A stretch of DNA of 64,000 nt, from assembly GCF_900105805.1 (NCBI RefSeq), contig NZ_LT629788.1, forward strand, positions 3,410,001 to 3,474,000. Direction: 5' to 3'. Source of the DNA: Pseudomonas moraviensis. GTDB taxonomy: Bacteria > Pseudomonadota > Gammaproteobacteria > Pseudomonadales > Pseudomonadaceae. The position numbers and the translations under genes were made by a program. Below the pieces are notes generated by a model. The model saw only the letters and a list, made by a program, of their open reading frames with translations, made no database searches and was not told the origin of the DNA. Positions 41,778-51,480 of this stretch are shown here, in pieces. Every line of letters starts with the position of its first letter. The first letter of the stretch is position 1.

Positions 41778-42443
41778 TCAGTCCAGCAGCGCCAGAGCTT
41801 CGGCGGTGCATTCCTGAATGCGGGCCCAGTCGCCGTTCTTGATCCACTCCGGATCAAGCATCCAGCTACCGCCCACGCACATGACGTTTTTCAGCGCCAT
41901 GTAGCTCTTGATATTGGCCGGGCCGACGCCGCCAGTCGGGCAGAATTTCACTTCGCCAAACGGACCGCCAAGGGCCTTGATTGCCGCTACGCCACCGCTG
42001 ACTTCCGCCGGGAACAGCTTGAAGCGGCGATACCCCAGGCCGTAGCCTTCCATGATCCCCGAGGCGTTGCTGATGCCCGGCAACAGCGGGATCGGGCTGT
42101 CGACACTGGCTTCGAGCAGGTCGCGGGTGATGCCCGGGGTGACGATGAATTGCGAGCCTGCCGCTTCCGCCGCCGCGAGCATGTTGCGGTCGAGCACGGT
42201 GCCAGCACCGGTCATCAGTTCCGGGCGCTGTTCGCGCAGGATCTGGATCGCTTTGAGGCCGAACTGCGAACGCAGGGTCACTTCCAGCGCGGTCAGGCCA
42301 CCGGCGGCGAGGGCGTCGGCCAGCGGCAGCACGTCCTGTTCGCGGGCGATGGTGATCACCGGCAGGATCCGCGCCTTGGCGCAGAGACTGTCGATCAGGG
42401 CAACTTTGTCCGCCATGGAAACGGTCGGGGATGGGGTTGTCAT
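41778..42443 (-). CDS. eda: KDPG aldolase Eda
   Basis: A 221-residue class I aldolase that splits 2-keto-3-deoxy-6-phosphogluconate to pyruvate and glyceraldehyde-3-phosphate, the last step of the Entner-Doudoroff route. The Schiff-base lysine is in RRFKLFPAE, with EVTLRS and GAGTVLD earlier. The ATG at 42443, 17 bp after pgl, with AAGGAACAG before it, is favoured over one at 42470 that overlaps pgl. Third gene of zwf-pgl-eda. Confidence 0.96.
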   Translation of the reverse strand: MTTPSPTVSMADKVALIDSLCAKARILPVITIAREQDVLPLADALAAGGLTALEVTLRSQFGLKAIQILREQRPELMTGAGTVLDRNMLAAAEAAGSQFIVTPGITRDLLEASVDSPIPLLPGISNASGIMEGYGLGYRRFKLFPAEVSGGVAAIKALGGPFGEVKFCPTGGVGPANIKSYMALKNVMCVGGSWMLDPEWIKNGDWARIQECTAEALALLD

Positions 42444-42460
42444 AGCGGCTGTTCCTTGGC

Positions 42461-43174
42461 TCATGGGCACCAGTAAATCTCTAACGTAGGTTGCAGAAAC
42501 GCGCGCACCGGCATGGCCGCGACGTCATCGGATGCCAGCGCGGCATTCAGGGTGGTCAGTTTCGATTGACCGGAAATCGACAGAATCTTGCGTTTGGCCG
42601 AAGCCAGCAGCGCACGGCTCATGGTCAGGCGCTGACGCGGCACGCTTGGCGCCAGCATCGGCCAGCAACGGCGCGTGCCATCGGCTTGCAGGGCTTCGAC
42701 GAGGTTCGGGCTGTCGGGGAACAGCGACGCGGTGTGACCGTCATCGCCCATGCCGAGCACCAACACGTCGATCGGCGGCAACTCGGCGAGCAGACGGTCG
42801 GCCTGTTCCGCAGCCTGCTCGACATTCGCCGCAGCGCTGTAGAGGCTGAGGAACTGCGCCTTGGCTGCCGGGCCTTTGAGCAAGTACTGCTTGAGCAGAC
42901 CGGCATTGCTGTCGGCGTGTTCGACCGGCACCCAACGTTCGTCGGCCAGGGTCACAACGACTTTCGACCAGTCCAGTTCCTGTTTGGCCAGATGCTGGAA
43001 AAACGCCACCGGGCTGCGCCCGCCGGACACCACCAGCACCGCGTTGCCGCGAGCCGCAATGGCCTCGCTCAATTGCTGGGCAACGTTCAGTGCCAGGCCT
43101 TCGGCCAGCAACACCGGGCTGTTGAATTCGCGGGCAGTCACGCCCGTCGGCAGTTGCACATCAGATATCGCCAT
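42461..43174 (-). CDS. pgl: 6-Phosphogluconolactonase
   Basis: A 237-residue enzyme of the DevB/glucosamine-6-phosphate-isomerase-like family. Features: VVSGGRSPVAFFQHL, LADERWVPVEHADSN and LGMGDDGHTASLFPDS. Hydrolyses 6-phosphogluconolactone to 6-phosphogluconate. Its start overlaps the end of zwf by 14 bp. Confidence 0.96.
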   Translation of the reverse strand: MAISDVQLPTGVTAREFNSPVLLAEGLALNVAQQLSEAIAARGNAVLVVSGGRSPVAFFQHLAKQELDWSKVVVTLADERWVPVEHADSNAGLLKQYLLKGPAAKAQFLSLYSAAANVEQAAEQADRLLAELPPIDVLVLGMGDDGHTASLFPDSPNLVEALQADGTRRCWPMLAPSVPRQRLTMSRALLASAKRKILSISGQSKLTTLNAALASDDVAAMPVRAFLQPTLEIYWCP

Positions 43175-44627
43175 ACCACGACCTCCCGTCCCGCGTGATC
43201 AATGCAATGGAACTCATCGGCCCCCACGACCCGGCCGCATACGGCTTGGGCGCGTCACCGGATTTTTTCCACCCAGCGATCAACTGGTCACACCACTTCC
43301 ACGCGGCTTCGATTTCATCTTTACGGACAAACAGGTTCTGATTGCCGTTCATCACTTCCAGCAACAACCGCTCGTAGGCATCGGGGATTCGCGCGCTACG
43401 CCAAGTGTCGGAGAAATTCAGTTGCAGCGGCCCGCTGCGCAGTTGCATGCCCTTGTCCAGGCCCTGCTCTTTGGTCATCACCCGCAAGGAAATGCCTTCG
43501 TCCGGTTGCAGGCGGATGATCAGTTTGTTGCTGATCTGCAGGCGCTGCTCCGGGGCGAAGATGTAGTGCGACGGCTCCTTGAAATGGATGACGATCTGCG
43601 ACAGCTTTTGCGGCATGCGCTTGCCGGTGCGCAAATAGAACGGCACGCCGGCCCAGCGCCAGTTGCGGATGTCGGCACGCAGAGCGACGAAGGTTTCAGT
43701 GTCGCTCTGGGTGTTGGAATTCGGTTCTTCGAGGTAACCCGGAACGGATTTCCCCTCGCTGTGGCCAGCGATGTACTGGCCGCGCACCACTTGTGTAGTC
43801 AGGCCTTCCGGGCTGATCGGCGCCAGCGCCTTCAGCACCTTTACTTTCTCGTCACGGATGCTGTCGGCGGACAGGTCGGCCGGCGGATCCATGGCAATCA
43901 GGCAGAGCAACTGCAGCAGGTGATTCTGGATCATGTCGCGCAGCTGGCCGGCCTTGTCGAAATAGCCCCAGCGGCCTTCGATGCCGACCTTCTCGGCCAC
44001 GGTGATTTCCACGTGGGAGATGTAATTCTGGTTCCACTGGGTTTCGAACAGGCTGTTGGCGAACCGCAGGGCGATCAGGTTTTGAACGGTTTCCTTGCCC
44101 AGATAGTGGTCGATGCGGTACGTGCGGTCTTCCGGGAAGAACTGCGCCACCGCGTCGTTGACCCTGCGCGACGATTCCAGGTCAGAGCCGATCGGCTTTT
44201 CCAGGACCACGCGGGTGTTCTCGGCCAGACCGACTTTTTCCAGGTTCTCGCAGATCGCGCCGTACACCGCCGCCGGCGTGGCGAAGTAGGCGATCATGCG
44301 CTGACTGTTGCCGGCCAGTTCGGCCAGTGCCACGTAGTCTTCGGCCTTGAGGAAGTCGACGTGCAGGTAGGTCAGGCGCGCGAGGAAGCGCTCGGCCACG
44401 GTTTCGTTCAGCTCTTTGCCGACGTAACGGCGCAATTCGGCGGCGATGAACGCCATGTGCTGCTGCTCGCTGCCGGGCTCACGGGCCAGCGCGATGATGC
44501 GCGTGTCCTCGTGCAGCAGGTCGGCACCGTCAAGGTGATAAAGGGCAGGAAACAGCTTGCGCAGGGCCAGATCGCCCAGCGCGCCGAACAAGGCAAAGGT
44601 GCACGGTTCAACCGTAATGGAAGGCAT
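43161..44627 (-). CDS. zwf: Glucose-6-phosphate 1-dehydrogenase
   Basis: A 488-residue NAD(P)-dependent enzyme. The N-terminal dinucleotide site is FGALGDLALRKLFPAL, and the active-site motif is RIDHYLGKETVQNL. It produces 6-phosphogluconolactone. First gene of zwf-pgl-eda, divergent from hexR by 217 bp. Confidence 0.96.
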   Translation of the reverse strand: MPSITVEPCTFALFGALGDLALRKLFPALYHLDGADLLHEDTRIIALAREPGSEQQHMAFIAAELRRYVGKELNETVAERFLARLTYLHVDFLKAEDYVALAELAGNSQRMIAYFATPAAVYGAICENLEKVGLAENTRVVLEKPIGSDLESSRRVNDAVAQFFPEDRTYRIDHYLGKETVQNLIALRFANSLFETQWNQNYISHVEITVAEKVGIEGRWGYFDKAGQLRDMIQNHLLQLLCLIAMDPPADLSADSIRDEKVKVLKALAPISPEGLTTQVVRGQYIAGHSEGKSVPGYLEEPNSNTQSDTETFVALRADIRNWRWAGVPFYLRTGKRMPQKLSQIVIHFKEPSHYIFAPEQRLQISNKLIIRLQPDEGISLRVMTKEQGLDKGMQLRSGPLQLNFSDTWRSARIPDAYERLLLEVMNGNQNLFVRKDEIEAAWKWCDQLIAGWKKSGDAPKPYAAGSWGPMSSIALITRDGRSWYGDI

Positions 44628-44691
44628 GATGTTTGTTCTTTTATCAAGTTAAGCTACAAATACCTTTTTTCAAGGCATCACTCAAGGGAAA

Positions 44692-44709
44692 ATGTAGTAA
44701 TAACCACAA
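44692..44709. promoter_or_regulatory. Possible HexR site upstream of zwf
   Basis: ATGT-AGTAATAACC-ACAA. HexR sites are TTGT-N7/8-ACAA; this one has a longer spacer and one mismatch, so it is weaker than those at 59767 and 59829. Position between the divergent zwf and hexR fits. Confidence 0.4.
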
Positions 44710-44844
44710 CATTTTCCCACAATGCACAATCCGAGTGGTGGTCGCCCGGACGCATCAGTAGGATAGGCCACCGTCCCGGGCCATATCAAAGGCCCAATTT
44801 GCATAGCCCGACGCAACTCTGCGTTGGTGAATCAGGAATTCCAT

Positions 44845-45714
44845 ATGGACCGCGTGCGAAATTTACTGGAACAGATCCAGAGTCGCCTTGAAGAGCTGAA
44901 CAAGGCTGAACGCAAGGTCGCCGAGGTGATCCTGCTCAATCCGCAGCAGGCCACCCGCTTCAGCATCGCCGCCCTCGCCCAGGCCGCCTCGGTGAGCGAA
45001 CCGACGGTCAACCGTTTCTGCCGTTCGTTCGGCGTCAGCGGTTATCCCGAACTCAAGCTGCAATTGGCCCAGAGCCTGGCCAGTGGCGCGGCGTATGTCA
45101 GCCGCGCGGTCGAGGCTGACGACAATCCCGAAGCCTACACACAGAAGATTTTCGGCAGCGCCATCGCCTCGCTGGACAGCGCTTGTCAGGCGCTGGACCC
45201 GAACCTGATCAGCCGCGCCGTCGACCTGTTGATCCAGGCCCGGCAGATCCACTTTTTCGGCCTCGGTGCTTCGGCACCGGTGGCGCTGGATGCGCAGCAC
45301 AAGTTCTTCCGCTTCAACCTTGCGGTGACTGCGCATGCCGACGTGCTGATGCAGCGGATGATCGCCTCGGTGGCGCACACCGGTGAGCTGTTCGTGATCA
45401 TTTCCTACACCGGGCGGACGCGCGAGCTGGTGGAAGTGGCGCGGATCGCCCGGGAGAACGGCGCGTCCGTGCTGGGCCTGACGGCGGAGAATTCGCCGCT
45501 GGCCAAGGCGAGTACGCTGAGCCTGAACATTCCGCTGCCGGAAGACACCGACATCTATATGCCGATGACCTCGCGGATCATTCAGTTGACCGTGCTGGAT
45601 GTGTTGGCGACCGGGATGACCTTGCGTCGCGGGGTGGATTTCCAGCCGCATCTGCGCAAGATCAAAGAGAGCTTGAATGCAAGCCGGTATCCGGTTGGGG
45701 ATGAATTCAACTAA
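44845..45714 (+). CDS. hexR: RpiR-family regulator HexR
   Basis: A 289-residue RpiR-type regulator: N-terminal HTH (residues 1-80, RFSIAALAQAASVSEPTVNRFC) and a C-terminal SIS sugar-isomerase domain (IHFFGLGASAPVALDAQHKF, VIISYTGRTRELVE) that senses KDPG. In Pseudomonas it represses zwf, edd and gap. ATG at 44845 has AGGA eight bases upstream; an earlier GTG at 44824 is possible. Confidence 0.95.
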   Translation: MDRVRNLLEQIQSRLEELNKAERKVAEVILLNPQQATRFSIAALAQAASVSEPTVNRFCRSFGVSGYPELKLQLAQSLASGAAYVSRAVEADDNPEAYTQKIFGSAIASLDSACQALDPNLISRAVDLLIQARQIHFFGLGASAPVALDAQHKFFRFNLAVTAHADVLMQRMIASVAHTGELFVIISYTGRTRELVEVARIARENGASVLGLTAENSPLAKASTLSLNIPLPEDTDIYMPMTSRIIQLTVLDVLATGMTLRRGVDFQPHLRKIKESLNASRYPVGDEFN

Positions 45715-45724
45715 AGATCAAAAG

Positions 45725-45901
45725 CCCCTCACCCCAGCCCTCTCCCGGAGGGAGAGGGGGCCGATCGAGGTGTCTTGCGCTATACATCGACCTGAATGAC
45801 CGAGTCGATTATGGATTCACCGACCTTCGTTCAGGTCGGTGGATCTCCTGAATATCCCCCATTCGGTCCCCTCTCCCTCTGGGAGAGGGCTAGGGTGAGG
45901 G
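45725..45901. repeat. ~180 bp repeat with inverted ends
   Basis: CCCCTCACCCCAGCCCTCTC to GGGAGAGGGCTAGGGTGAGGG, interior with ATCGACCTGAATGACCGAGT and TTCAGGTCGGTGGATC. Closest to the copy at 11711. Confidence 0.87.
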
Positions 45902-45922
45902 CCCGCGCTCCAACTGACGTAC

Positions 45923-46777
45923 TCAAGCCGCCGCCCACGCCTGCAAACTCAAATGCGCCTTCTCCCCCGGCGCCAGATGCAGACTGTCCGTCCCGCCCGC
46001 CGCCGCTTCCACACAGACAAACTCGGAAATCTCATCCCACGTCACGCCCAACAACGGCCGTGCCCCGGGATGCCAGACCACCGTGTCCGCGCTGTCACCG
46101 GTATCAATGCACAACTCACGCTGCCAGGCGTGATCTTTCAGCTGCAATTCGCCGTCATGCTGGAACACCCGCTGACACCCGCCATCCACCCGCAACTCGC
46201 CTTCCTGTTGGCAAGACTGGCGGCTCAACTGGTCATAACCCTGTGCGCCTTCGAGGCCAGACAGCGCTATCTCACCGACATCGCCAATACGCCAGTAAGC
46301 GTGCAAAGCCTGGCTCAACTGGCACGGCATGTCGTCCTGATGCTCGGTGCTCAGGCGTAATTCCATGCGCTCACCCAGATGCGCGTGCAGGTCGACCTGC
46401 CAATCGCACAGCTGCAATTGCCAGTGCAGGCGCACGCCATCCTCGGCGCTGCTGCTGTCGAGCAGTTTCCAGTCGAGCAGTCGCGCCCAACCATGCGATG
46501 GCCAGGCGTTTTCGCTCGGATGACGGCCATACCAGGGCCAGCACACCGGCACGCCACCGCGAATCGCGCCGACATGCGGCCACTTCGCCGCACACCACAA
46601 CCACGGCTTCTGTCCACGCGGCTGAAAGTGCAGCAACTGCGCGCCCTGACGACTGAACACCGCCTGACACAGCGGATGATCGATCACCAACACGTCGCGC
46701 ATCTGATAGCGCTCCCAGGCGAACACCGGTCGCTCGCGCAGGGATTTGAAGAAGCGTTGCAGCGGATGCTCAGGCAT
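45923..46777 (-). CDS. D-hexose-6-phosphate mutarotase
   Basis: A 284-residue aldose-1-epimerase fold protein of the YeaD type. Visible: IRGGVPVCWPWYGRHP, WPSHGWARLLDWKLL, ALHAYWRIGDV and TVVWHPGARPLLG. It equilibrates alpha and beta glucose-6-phosphate, speeding flux into Zwf. Downstream of oprB on the same strand but separated by a strong terminator. Confidence 0.92.
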   Translation of the reverse strand: MPEHPLQRFFKSLRERPVFAWERYQMRDVLVIDHPLCQAVFSRQGAQLLHFQPRGQKPWLWCAAKWPHVGAIRGGVPVCWPWYGRHPSENAWPSHGWARLLDWKLLDSSSAEDGVRLHWQLQLCDWQVDLHAHLGERMELRLSTEHQDDMPCQLSQALHAYWRIGDVGEIALSGLEGAQGYDQLSRQSCQQEGELRVDGGCQRVFQHDGELQLKDHAWQRELCIDTGDSADTVVWHPGARPLLGVTWDEISEFVCVEAAAGGTDSLHLAPGEKAHLSLQAWAAA

Positions 46778-46823
46778 TGGCTACGGTTCCGAATTCAACT
46801 TTCATGGGCGGCGCGAACCCTCC

Positions 46824-46853
46824 AAAAAAAAGCGGACAGCCTGGGCTGTCCGC
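46824..46853 (-). terminator. Strong terminator between oprB and mutarotase gene
   Basis: On the minus strand GCGGACAGCC-CA-GGCTGTCCGC-TTTTTTTT, 38 bp past oprB. It should stop or attenuate transcription before the mutarotase gene. Confidence 0.92.
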
Positions 46854-46890
46854 AAAATGCGCACATAGAGAGGAGCTTATCGCAGACGCG

Positions 46891-48240
46891 TCAGAACGTT
46901 GACTGAATTTTCAGGCCAGCGACCAAAGCGTTATCGACTTCATCCACACCGCCCGGATGGGTGATGTATTGCAGGTTGGGACGCACGGTCAGCCAGTTGG
47001 TGACGTGGAAACCGTAGTTCAGCTCGTAGTTGTATTCGGTCTCACGAATCGGCGAGAACGCGGCGTTGTCGTAGTCGGACACACCGTTGGAGGCGTTCAG
47101 CAGTTCAGCGTTGCGCTTGACGTCCTTGTTGACGTGGATACGCGCCGCGCCGATACCGATGTCATCCTTCGGACGCGCATCGAACGGGCCTTTGTAGACA
47201 AACATCACCGACTGGTAGTTGTCGATGAAGTTGGTGTCCTTGTCATGGAAGGTCGCGTTGGCAGCGATGTTCAGACCGCGAGTCGCGTCACCGTTGTGGC
47301 TGGTGAGTTGTTGTTGCGCGACGAACCAGTAGCCGTGTTTGCTGCTGTGCGACTTGTACTCGTCACCAGTGGTTGCCGCGTCGAAACCGTTGACGTCTTC
47401 GCGAACGTCATCGGCATCGGCCGTGCTCTTGTAGTAACCGACGCGGTATTCGCCCGGCAGGCTGTTGACCTTCGGCGACCAGACCAATTCAACCGGCAGC
47501 ACGGTACCCTTGGTGCCGCTGCCGCTGAGCTTGAAGCCGTTGCCGTGTTCCAGCTGCGACGGGTTCTGGTTGTACGCACCGATTTGCGCGTAGAGCTCGT
47601 CGTTGATGTTGTACTTCACACGGATCGCGGCCTGGCTGACTGGCCAGTTGTACCAGATGTTGGTCGCCCAGTTACCCACTTGCGAACCGCAGAATGCGAG
47701 GTTCTGGAAGTCGCACGGGAAGGTGTTGAAGTCTTCGCCTTCGCCGAAGTAACCGGCCTTGACGTCGAGCTTGTTGTCGAAGAACTGGTGCTGAATCCAC
47801 AGTTGGGTCAGACGCACCATGTGGCCACGGCCGTAGACTTCCTGCGAGGAGCTGAGGGTGCCGGCACGCGGATCGCCAACGCGGTCGTTGGAGATGTTGT
47901 AGCCGTTACGGTTGGTCAGCTGGATCTTCGCTTGCGTGTTGTCCCAGCCCCACAGTTTCTGCAGGTCGAGGGCCACGCCGAGGCCGAACTGGTCGCTGTA
48001 GCGGCCGGTCTTGTCGTCGTCATAACCGCCGTGCAGGTTGGCGCCCATCTCGCCAACGTAGTCGGCCTTGATGTCGATACCCTGCTCGATCAGCTTGGTG
48101 CGCTCACCGCCCCAGTCGCCGGTCATCCATTTGGAGTCGGAGCTGAACGCATCCGCCGCCATTGCATTACCGGCCAGCACCAGTGCAGCTGCCGCTGAAA
48201 CCTGGCAGATCAACCGGGCATTGACGTGTTTCTTTTTCAT
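46891..48240 (-). CDS. oprB: Carbohydrate-selective porin OprB
   Basis: A 449-residue outer-membrane porin with signal peptide at residues 1-28 (ALVLAGNAMA), many amphipathic beta strands, a Gly/Asn/Tyr-rich body and a terminal phenylalanine (VAGLKIQSTF) used for outer-membrane insertion. It passes glucose and related sugars. It follows the gts operon, with an AATAACAATAA motif in its leader. RBS AGGATGTAGGG. Confidence 0.95.
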   Translation of the reverse strand: MKKKHVNARLICQVSAAAALVLAGNAMAADAFSSDSKWMTGDWGGERTKLIEQGIDIKADYVGEMGANLHGGYDDDKTGRYSDQFGLGVALDLQKLWGWDNTQAKIQLTNRNGYNISNDRVGDPRAGTLSSSQEVYGRGHMVRLTQLWIQHQFFDNKLDVKAGYFGEGEDFNTFPCDFQNLAFCGSQVGNWATNIWYNWPVSQAAIRVKYNINDELYAQIGAYNQNPSQLEHGNGFKLSGSGTKGTVLPVELVWSPKVNSLPGEYRVGYYKSTADADDVREDVNGFDAATTGDEYKSHSSKHGYWFVAQQQLTSHNGDATRGLNIAANATFHDKDTNFIDNYQSVMFVYKGPFDARPKDDIGIGAARIHVNKDVKRNAELLNASNGVSDYDNAAFSPIRETEYNYELNYGFHVTNWLTVRPNLQYITHPGGVDEVDNALVAGLKIQSTF

Positions 48241-48256
48241 CCCTACATCCTCGTCT

Positions 48257-48267
48257 TTATTGTTATT
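48257..48267 (-). promoter_or_regulatory. Crc/Hfq-type motif in oprB leader
   Basis: Transcript strand AATAACAATAA, an AANAANAA-type sequence, 17 bases before the oprB start. Confidence 0.45.
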
Positions 48268-48331
48268 AACTGTTTTTATCTAACGCGGTTTACATAAATT
48301 GCAGTGCTCGACAGGCCGGGCACCGCGTGCT

Positions 48332-48425
48332 CCTTGTAGGAGTGAGCCTGCTCGCGATAACGGTTTGACACTCAACATCTCTGTCGACTGATACACCGTC
48401 ATCGCGAGCAGGCTCACTCCTACAT
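48332..48425. repeat. REPIN between gtsD and oprB
   Basis: Inverted REP pair CTTGTAGGAGTGAGCCTGCT... and complement. Its position in the operon may cut or stabilise the gts transcript. Confidence 0.87.
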
Positions 48426-48431
48426 TGTTTT

Positions 48432-49592
48432 TCAGCGCCCTTTGAATTGGGCGACGTTCGCAGACCGCGCATCGGTCTGTGGTTGACCGGCAGTGCCCAG
48501 ACGCTCGCCGGTATTGGCGTCGAACAACAACACTTTTGATGGATCGAATTGCAGCGTCAGGCTTTCGCCCACCTGCGGAGCCACGTCCGGTGCCAGTCGG
48601 CAGCAGACCTTGGTGTCATTCAGGTTGACGAACACCAGGGTGTCCGGCCCGGTCGGTTCCGTGACCTGCACTTCCGCGCGGATGCTTGGCAGGCCATTGC
48701 CCTCGCCGTTCGCCAGCACAATCTGCTCCGGGCGCAGGCCGAGGATCACTTCGCGGTCTTCAAGCCCGGCGTCCTGCATGCTCATCGGCAATTCACAACG
48801 CGCCTGACCGCTGTCGAGCAGCGCCAGCAGACGACCGTCCTTGCGCTGCAGACGCAGGGGGATGAAGTTCATCGGCGGCGAACCGATGAAGCTGGCGACG
48901 AACAGGTTCGCCGGGTCGTTATAGATGTCTTTCGGCGTGCCGAACTGCTGAATGATGCCGTCCTTCATCACCGCGACTTTGTCGCCCAGGGTCATCGCTT
49001 CGATCTGGTCGTGGGTCACGTAGACCGTGGTGGTTTTCAGGCGCTGGTGCATCAGTTTCATTTCGGTACGCATCTCGACGCGCAGCTTGGCGTCGAGGTT
49101 GGACAGCGGTTCGTCGAACAGGTAGATCTTCGGCCGCCGCGCCAGCGCACGACCCATCGCCACGCGCTGTTGCTGACCACCGGAGAGCTGGCCCGGCTTG
49201 CGATTGAGCAGGTGTTCGATCTGCAGCAGCTTGGCCACGCGGGCGACTTCTTCGTCGATCGCGGCCTGCGGCATCTTGCGAATTTTCAGGCCGAACTCGA
49301 TGTTCTCGCGCACGCTCATGGTCGGGTACAGCGCGTAGGACTGGAACACCATGGCGATGTCGCGATCCTTGGGGCTCATGCCGCTGACGTCCTGATCACC
49401 GATCATGATCGCGCCGCCAGTGATGGTTTCGAGGCCGGCGATGCAGTTCATCAAGGTCGATTTACCGCAGCCCGACGGGCCGACGAGGATCAGGAATTCA
49501 CCGTCCTTGATCGACAGTTCGATGTTCTTCAGGGTGTCCGGCAGGCCGGCCCCGTAGGTCTTGTTTACGTTGCGAAGTTCAAGCGTAGCCAT
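48432..49592 (-). CDS. gtsD: Glucose ABC transporter ATP-binding protein GtsD
   Basis: A 386-residue ATPase of the MalK/UgpC type. Walker A GPSGCGKST (about 38-46), ABC signature LSGGQQQRVAMGRAL, Walker B YLFDEPLSNLDA, then a C-terminal regulatory TOBE domain. Starts 2 bp before the gtsC stop. Drives GtsBC. Confidence 0.94.
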   Translation of the reverse strand: MATLELRNVNKTYGAGLPDTLKNIELSIKDGEFLILVGPSGCGKSTLMNCIAGLETITGGAIMIGDQDVSGMSPKDRDIAMVFQSYALYPTMSVRENIEFGLKIRKMPQAAIDEEVARVAKLLQIEHLLNRKPGQLSGGQQQRVAMGRALARRPKIYLFDEPLSNLDAKLRVEMRTEMKLMHQRLKTTTVYVTHDQIEAMTLGDKVAVMKDGIIQQFGTPKDIYNDPANLFVASFIGSPPMNFIPLRLQRKDGRLLALLDSGQARCELPMSMQDAGLEDREVILGLRPEQIVLANGEGNGLPSIRAEVQVTEPTGPDTLVFVNLNDTKVCCRLAPDVAPQVGESLTLQFDPSKVLLFDANTGERLGTAGQPQTDARSANVAQFKGR

Positions 49593-49594
49593 GA

Positions 49595-50440
49595 TTACCC
49601 CTTGACCGCGCCGGCCGTCAGCCCGCGCACGAAATACTTGCCTGCGACCACATAGACCAGCAGGGTCGGCAGGCCGGCGATCATCGCCGCTGCCATATCC
49701 ACGTTGTATTCCTTGGCGCCGGTGCTGGTGTTGACCAGGTTGTTCAGCGCCACGGTGATCGGTTGCGAATCACCGCTGGAGAACACCACCCCGAACAGGA
49801 AGTCGTTCCAGATCTGGGTGAACTGCCAGATCAGGCAGACCATGATGATCGGCGTCGACATCGGCAGGATGATGCGGCGGAAAATCGTGAAGAACCCAGC
49901 GCCATCCAGGCGCGCAGCCTTGACCAGCGCATCGGGAATGCTCACGTAGTAGTTGCGGAAGAACAGCGTGGTGAACGCCAGACCGTAAACCACATGGACA
50001 AACACCAGGCCGGTGGTGGTGCTCGCCAGGCCCATCTTGCCGAGGGTGAACGAGGCCGGCAGCAGCACGGTCTGGAATGGCAGGAAGCAGCCGAACAGCA
50101 ACAGACCGAAAAACAGTTGCGAACCCCGGAAGCGCCACATCGACAGCACGTAACCGTTCAACGCACCGATGGCCGTGGAGATGATTACGGCCGGTACGGT
50201 GATCTTGATCGAGTTCCAGAAGTAGCCATCAACCGTGGCCCAGGCCTTGACCCAACCGATGCCGCTGACCACGGTCGGCCAGCTCAGCAGGTTGCCGGTG
50301 CTGATGTCTTCCGGGGTCTTGAAGCTGGTCAGCAACATGACCACCAGCGGCACCAGATAGAGAAACACCGCGAAGATCAGCACCGCGTAGATCGCGATAC
50401 GGCTCAAGCTGATAGCGGGTTTGGCAGCAAGACTAGTCAT
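49595..50440 (-). CDS. gtsC: Glucose ABC transporter permease GtsC
   Basis: A 281-residue permease with about six helices and the EAA loop (DALVKAARLDGAGFFTIFRRIILP). Forms the membrane channel with GtsB. Overlaps gtsB by 8 bp. Confidence 0.94.
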   Translation of the reverse strand: MTSLAAKPAISLSRIAIYAVLIFAVFLYLVPLVVMLLTSFKTPEDISTGNLLSWPTVVSGIGWVKAWATVDGYFWNSIKITVPAVIISTAIGALNGYVLSMWRFRGSQLFFGLLLFGCFLPFQTVLLPASFTLGKMGLASTTTGLVFVHVVYGLAFTTLFFRNYYVSIPDALVKAARLDGAGFFTIFRRIILPMSTPIIMVCLIWQFTQIWNDFLFGVVFSSGDSQPITVALNNLVNTSTGAKEYNVDMAAAMIAGLPTLLVYVVAGKYFVRGLTAGAVKG

Positions 50441-51341
50441 TACGCTTGGTCCTCAGCTCGGAGTACAGGTAAGGCACGATGATCGCGAGGATCGCACCGA
50501 GCATCAGAATCGCACTGGCCGAGCCCATGCCCATCTGGCCGCGACTGAAGGTGAAGGAATACATGAACATCGCTGGCAGGTCGGAGGAATAACCCGGGCC
50601 ACCGGCGGTCATTGCCGCAACGAGGTCGAAGCTCTTGATCGCGATGTGCGCAAGGATCATTACCGCACTGAAGAACACCGGACGCAGGCTTGGCAGCACG
50701 ACTTTCCAGTAGATGCGCGGCATGCTCGCGCCGTCGATCTGCGCGGCACGGATGATCGATTGATCGACGCCACGCAGGCCGGCAAGGAACATCGCCATGA
50801 TGAAGCCCGAGGCTTGCCACACAGCGGCGATCACCAGGCAATAAACCACGCGATCGGGGTCGATCAGCCAGTCCAGACGGAAGCCTTCCCAGCCCCAGTC
50901 ACGCAACAATTTGTCCAGGCCCATGCCCGGGTTGAGCAGCCATTTCCACGCGGTACCGGTGACGATCATCGAGAGCGCCATCGGGTACAGGTAAATGGTG
51001 CGGATAAAGCCTTCGCGACGAATCCGCTGGTCGAGGAACACCGCCAGCAACACGCCGATCACCAGGGTGATGCCGATGAACATGCCGCCGAACACGGCGA
51101 GGTTCTTGCTCGCCACCCACCAGCGATCGTTGTCGAACAACCGCGCGTATTGCGCCAGGCCGGCCCACTTGTAGTTGGGCAGGAAGGTCGACGTGGTGAA
51201 CGACAGAATGAACGTCCACAGGATGTAGCCATAGAAGCCCACCAGCACGATGAACATGCTCGGCGCCAGCACCAGTTTCGGTAGCCAGCGCTGCAATGCA
51301 TCGAACGGCGAGGCCTTGCTGAACACAGCAACAGAACTCAT
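50433..51341 (-). CDS. gtsB: Glucose ABC transporter permease GtsB
   Basis: A 302-residue permease with six helices and the EAA loop (QSIIRAAQIDGASMPRIYWKVVLP). The ATG at 51341 (MSSVAVF) is used; the frame runs 12 bp further. Separated from gtsA by a REPIN of about 95 bp. Confidence 0.93.
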   Translation of the reverse strand: MSSVAVFSKASPFDALQRWLPKLVLAPSMFIVLVGFYGYILWTFILSFTTSTFLPNYKWAGLAQYARLFDNDRWWVASKNLAVFGGMFIGITLVIGVLLAVFLDQRIRREGFIRTIYLYPMALSMIVTGTAWKWLLNPGMGLDKLLRDWGWEGFRLDWLIDPDRVVYCLVIAAVWQASGFIMAMFLAGLRGVDQSIIRAAQIDGASMPRIYWKVVLPSLRPVFFSAVMILAHIAIKSFDLVAAMTAGGPGYSSDLPAMFMYSFTFSRGQMGMGSASAILMLGAILAIIVPYLYSELRTKRND

Positions 51342-51377
51342 GGGGAAATCCACAATAAGGGTTTACGAAAGCATTCC

Positions 51378-51472
51378 CCTTGTAGGAGTGAGCCTGCTCG
51401 CGATTGCGGTGTGTCAGTCACTCAGACGGTGGCTGACAGATTGCTATCGCGAGCAGGCTCACTCCTACAGGG
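51378..51472. repeat. REPIN between gtsA and gtsB
   Basis: Inverted REP pair inside the gts operon, 9 bp after gtsA. Intra-operon REPs often stabilise the upstream message, which would favour more GtsA than GtsBCD. Confidence 0.87.
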
Positions 51473-51480
51473 GCCAAGCA

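Noticed and set aside
42861..44891. 676-codon plus-strand open frame
   Set aside because: Antisense to pgl and zwf, both unmistakable genes.
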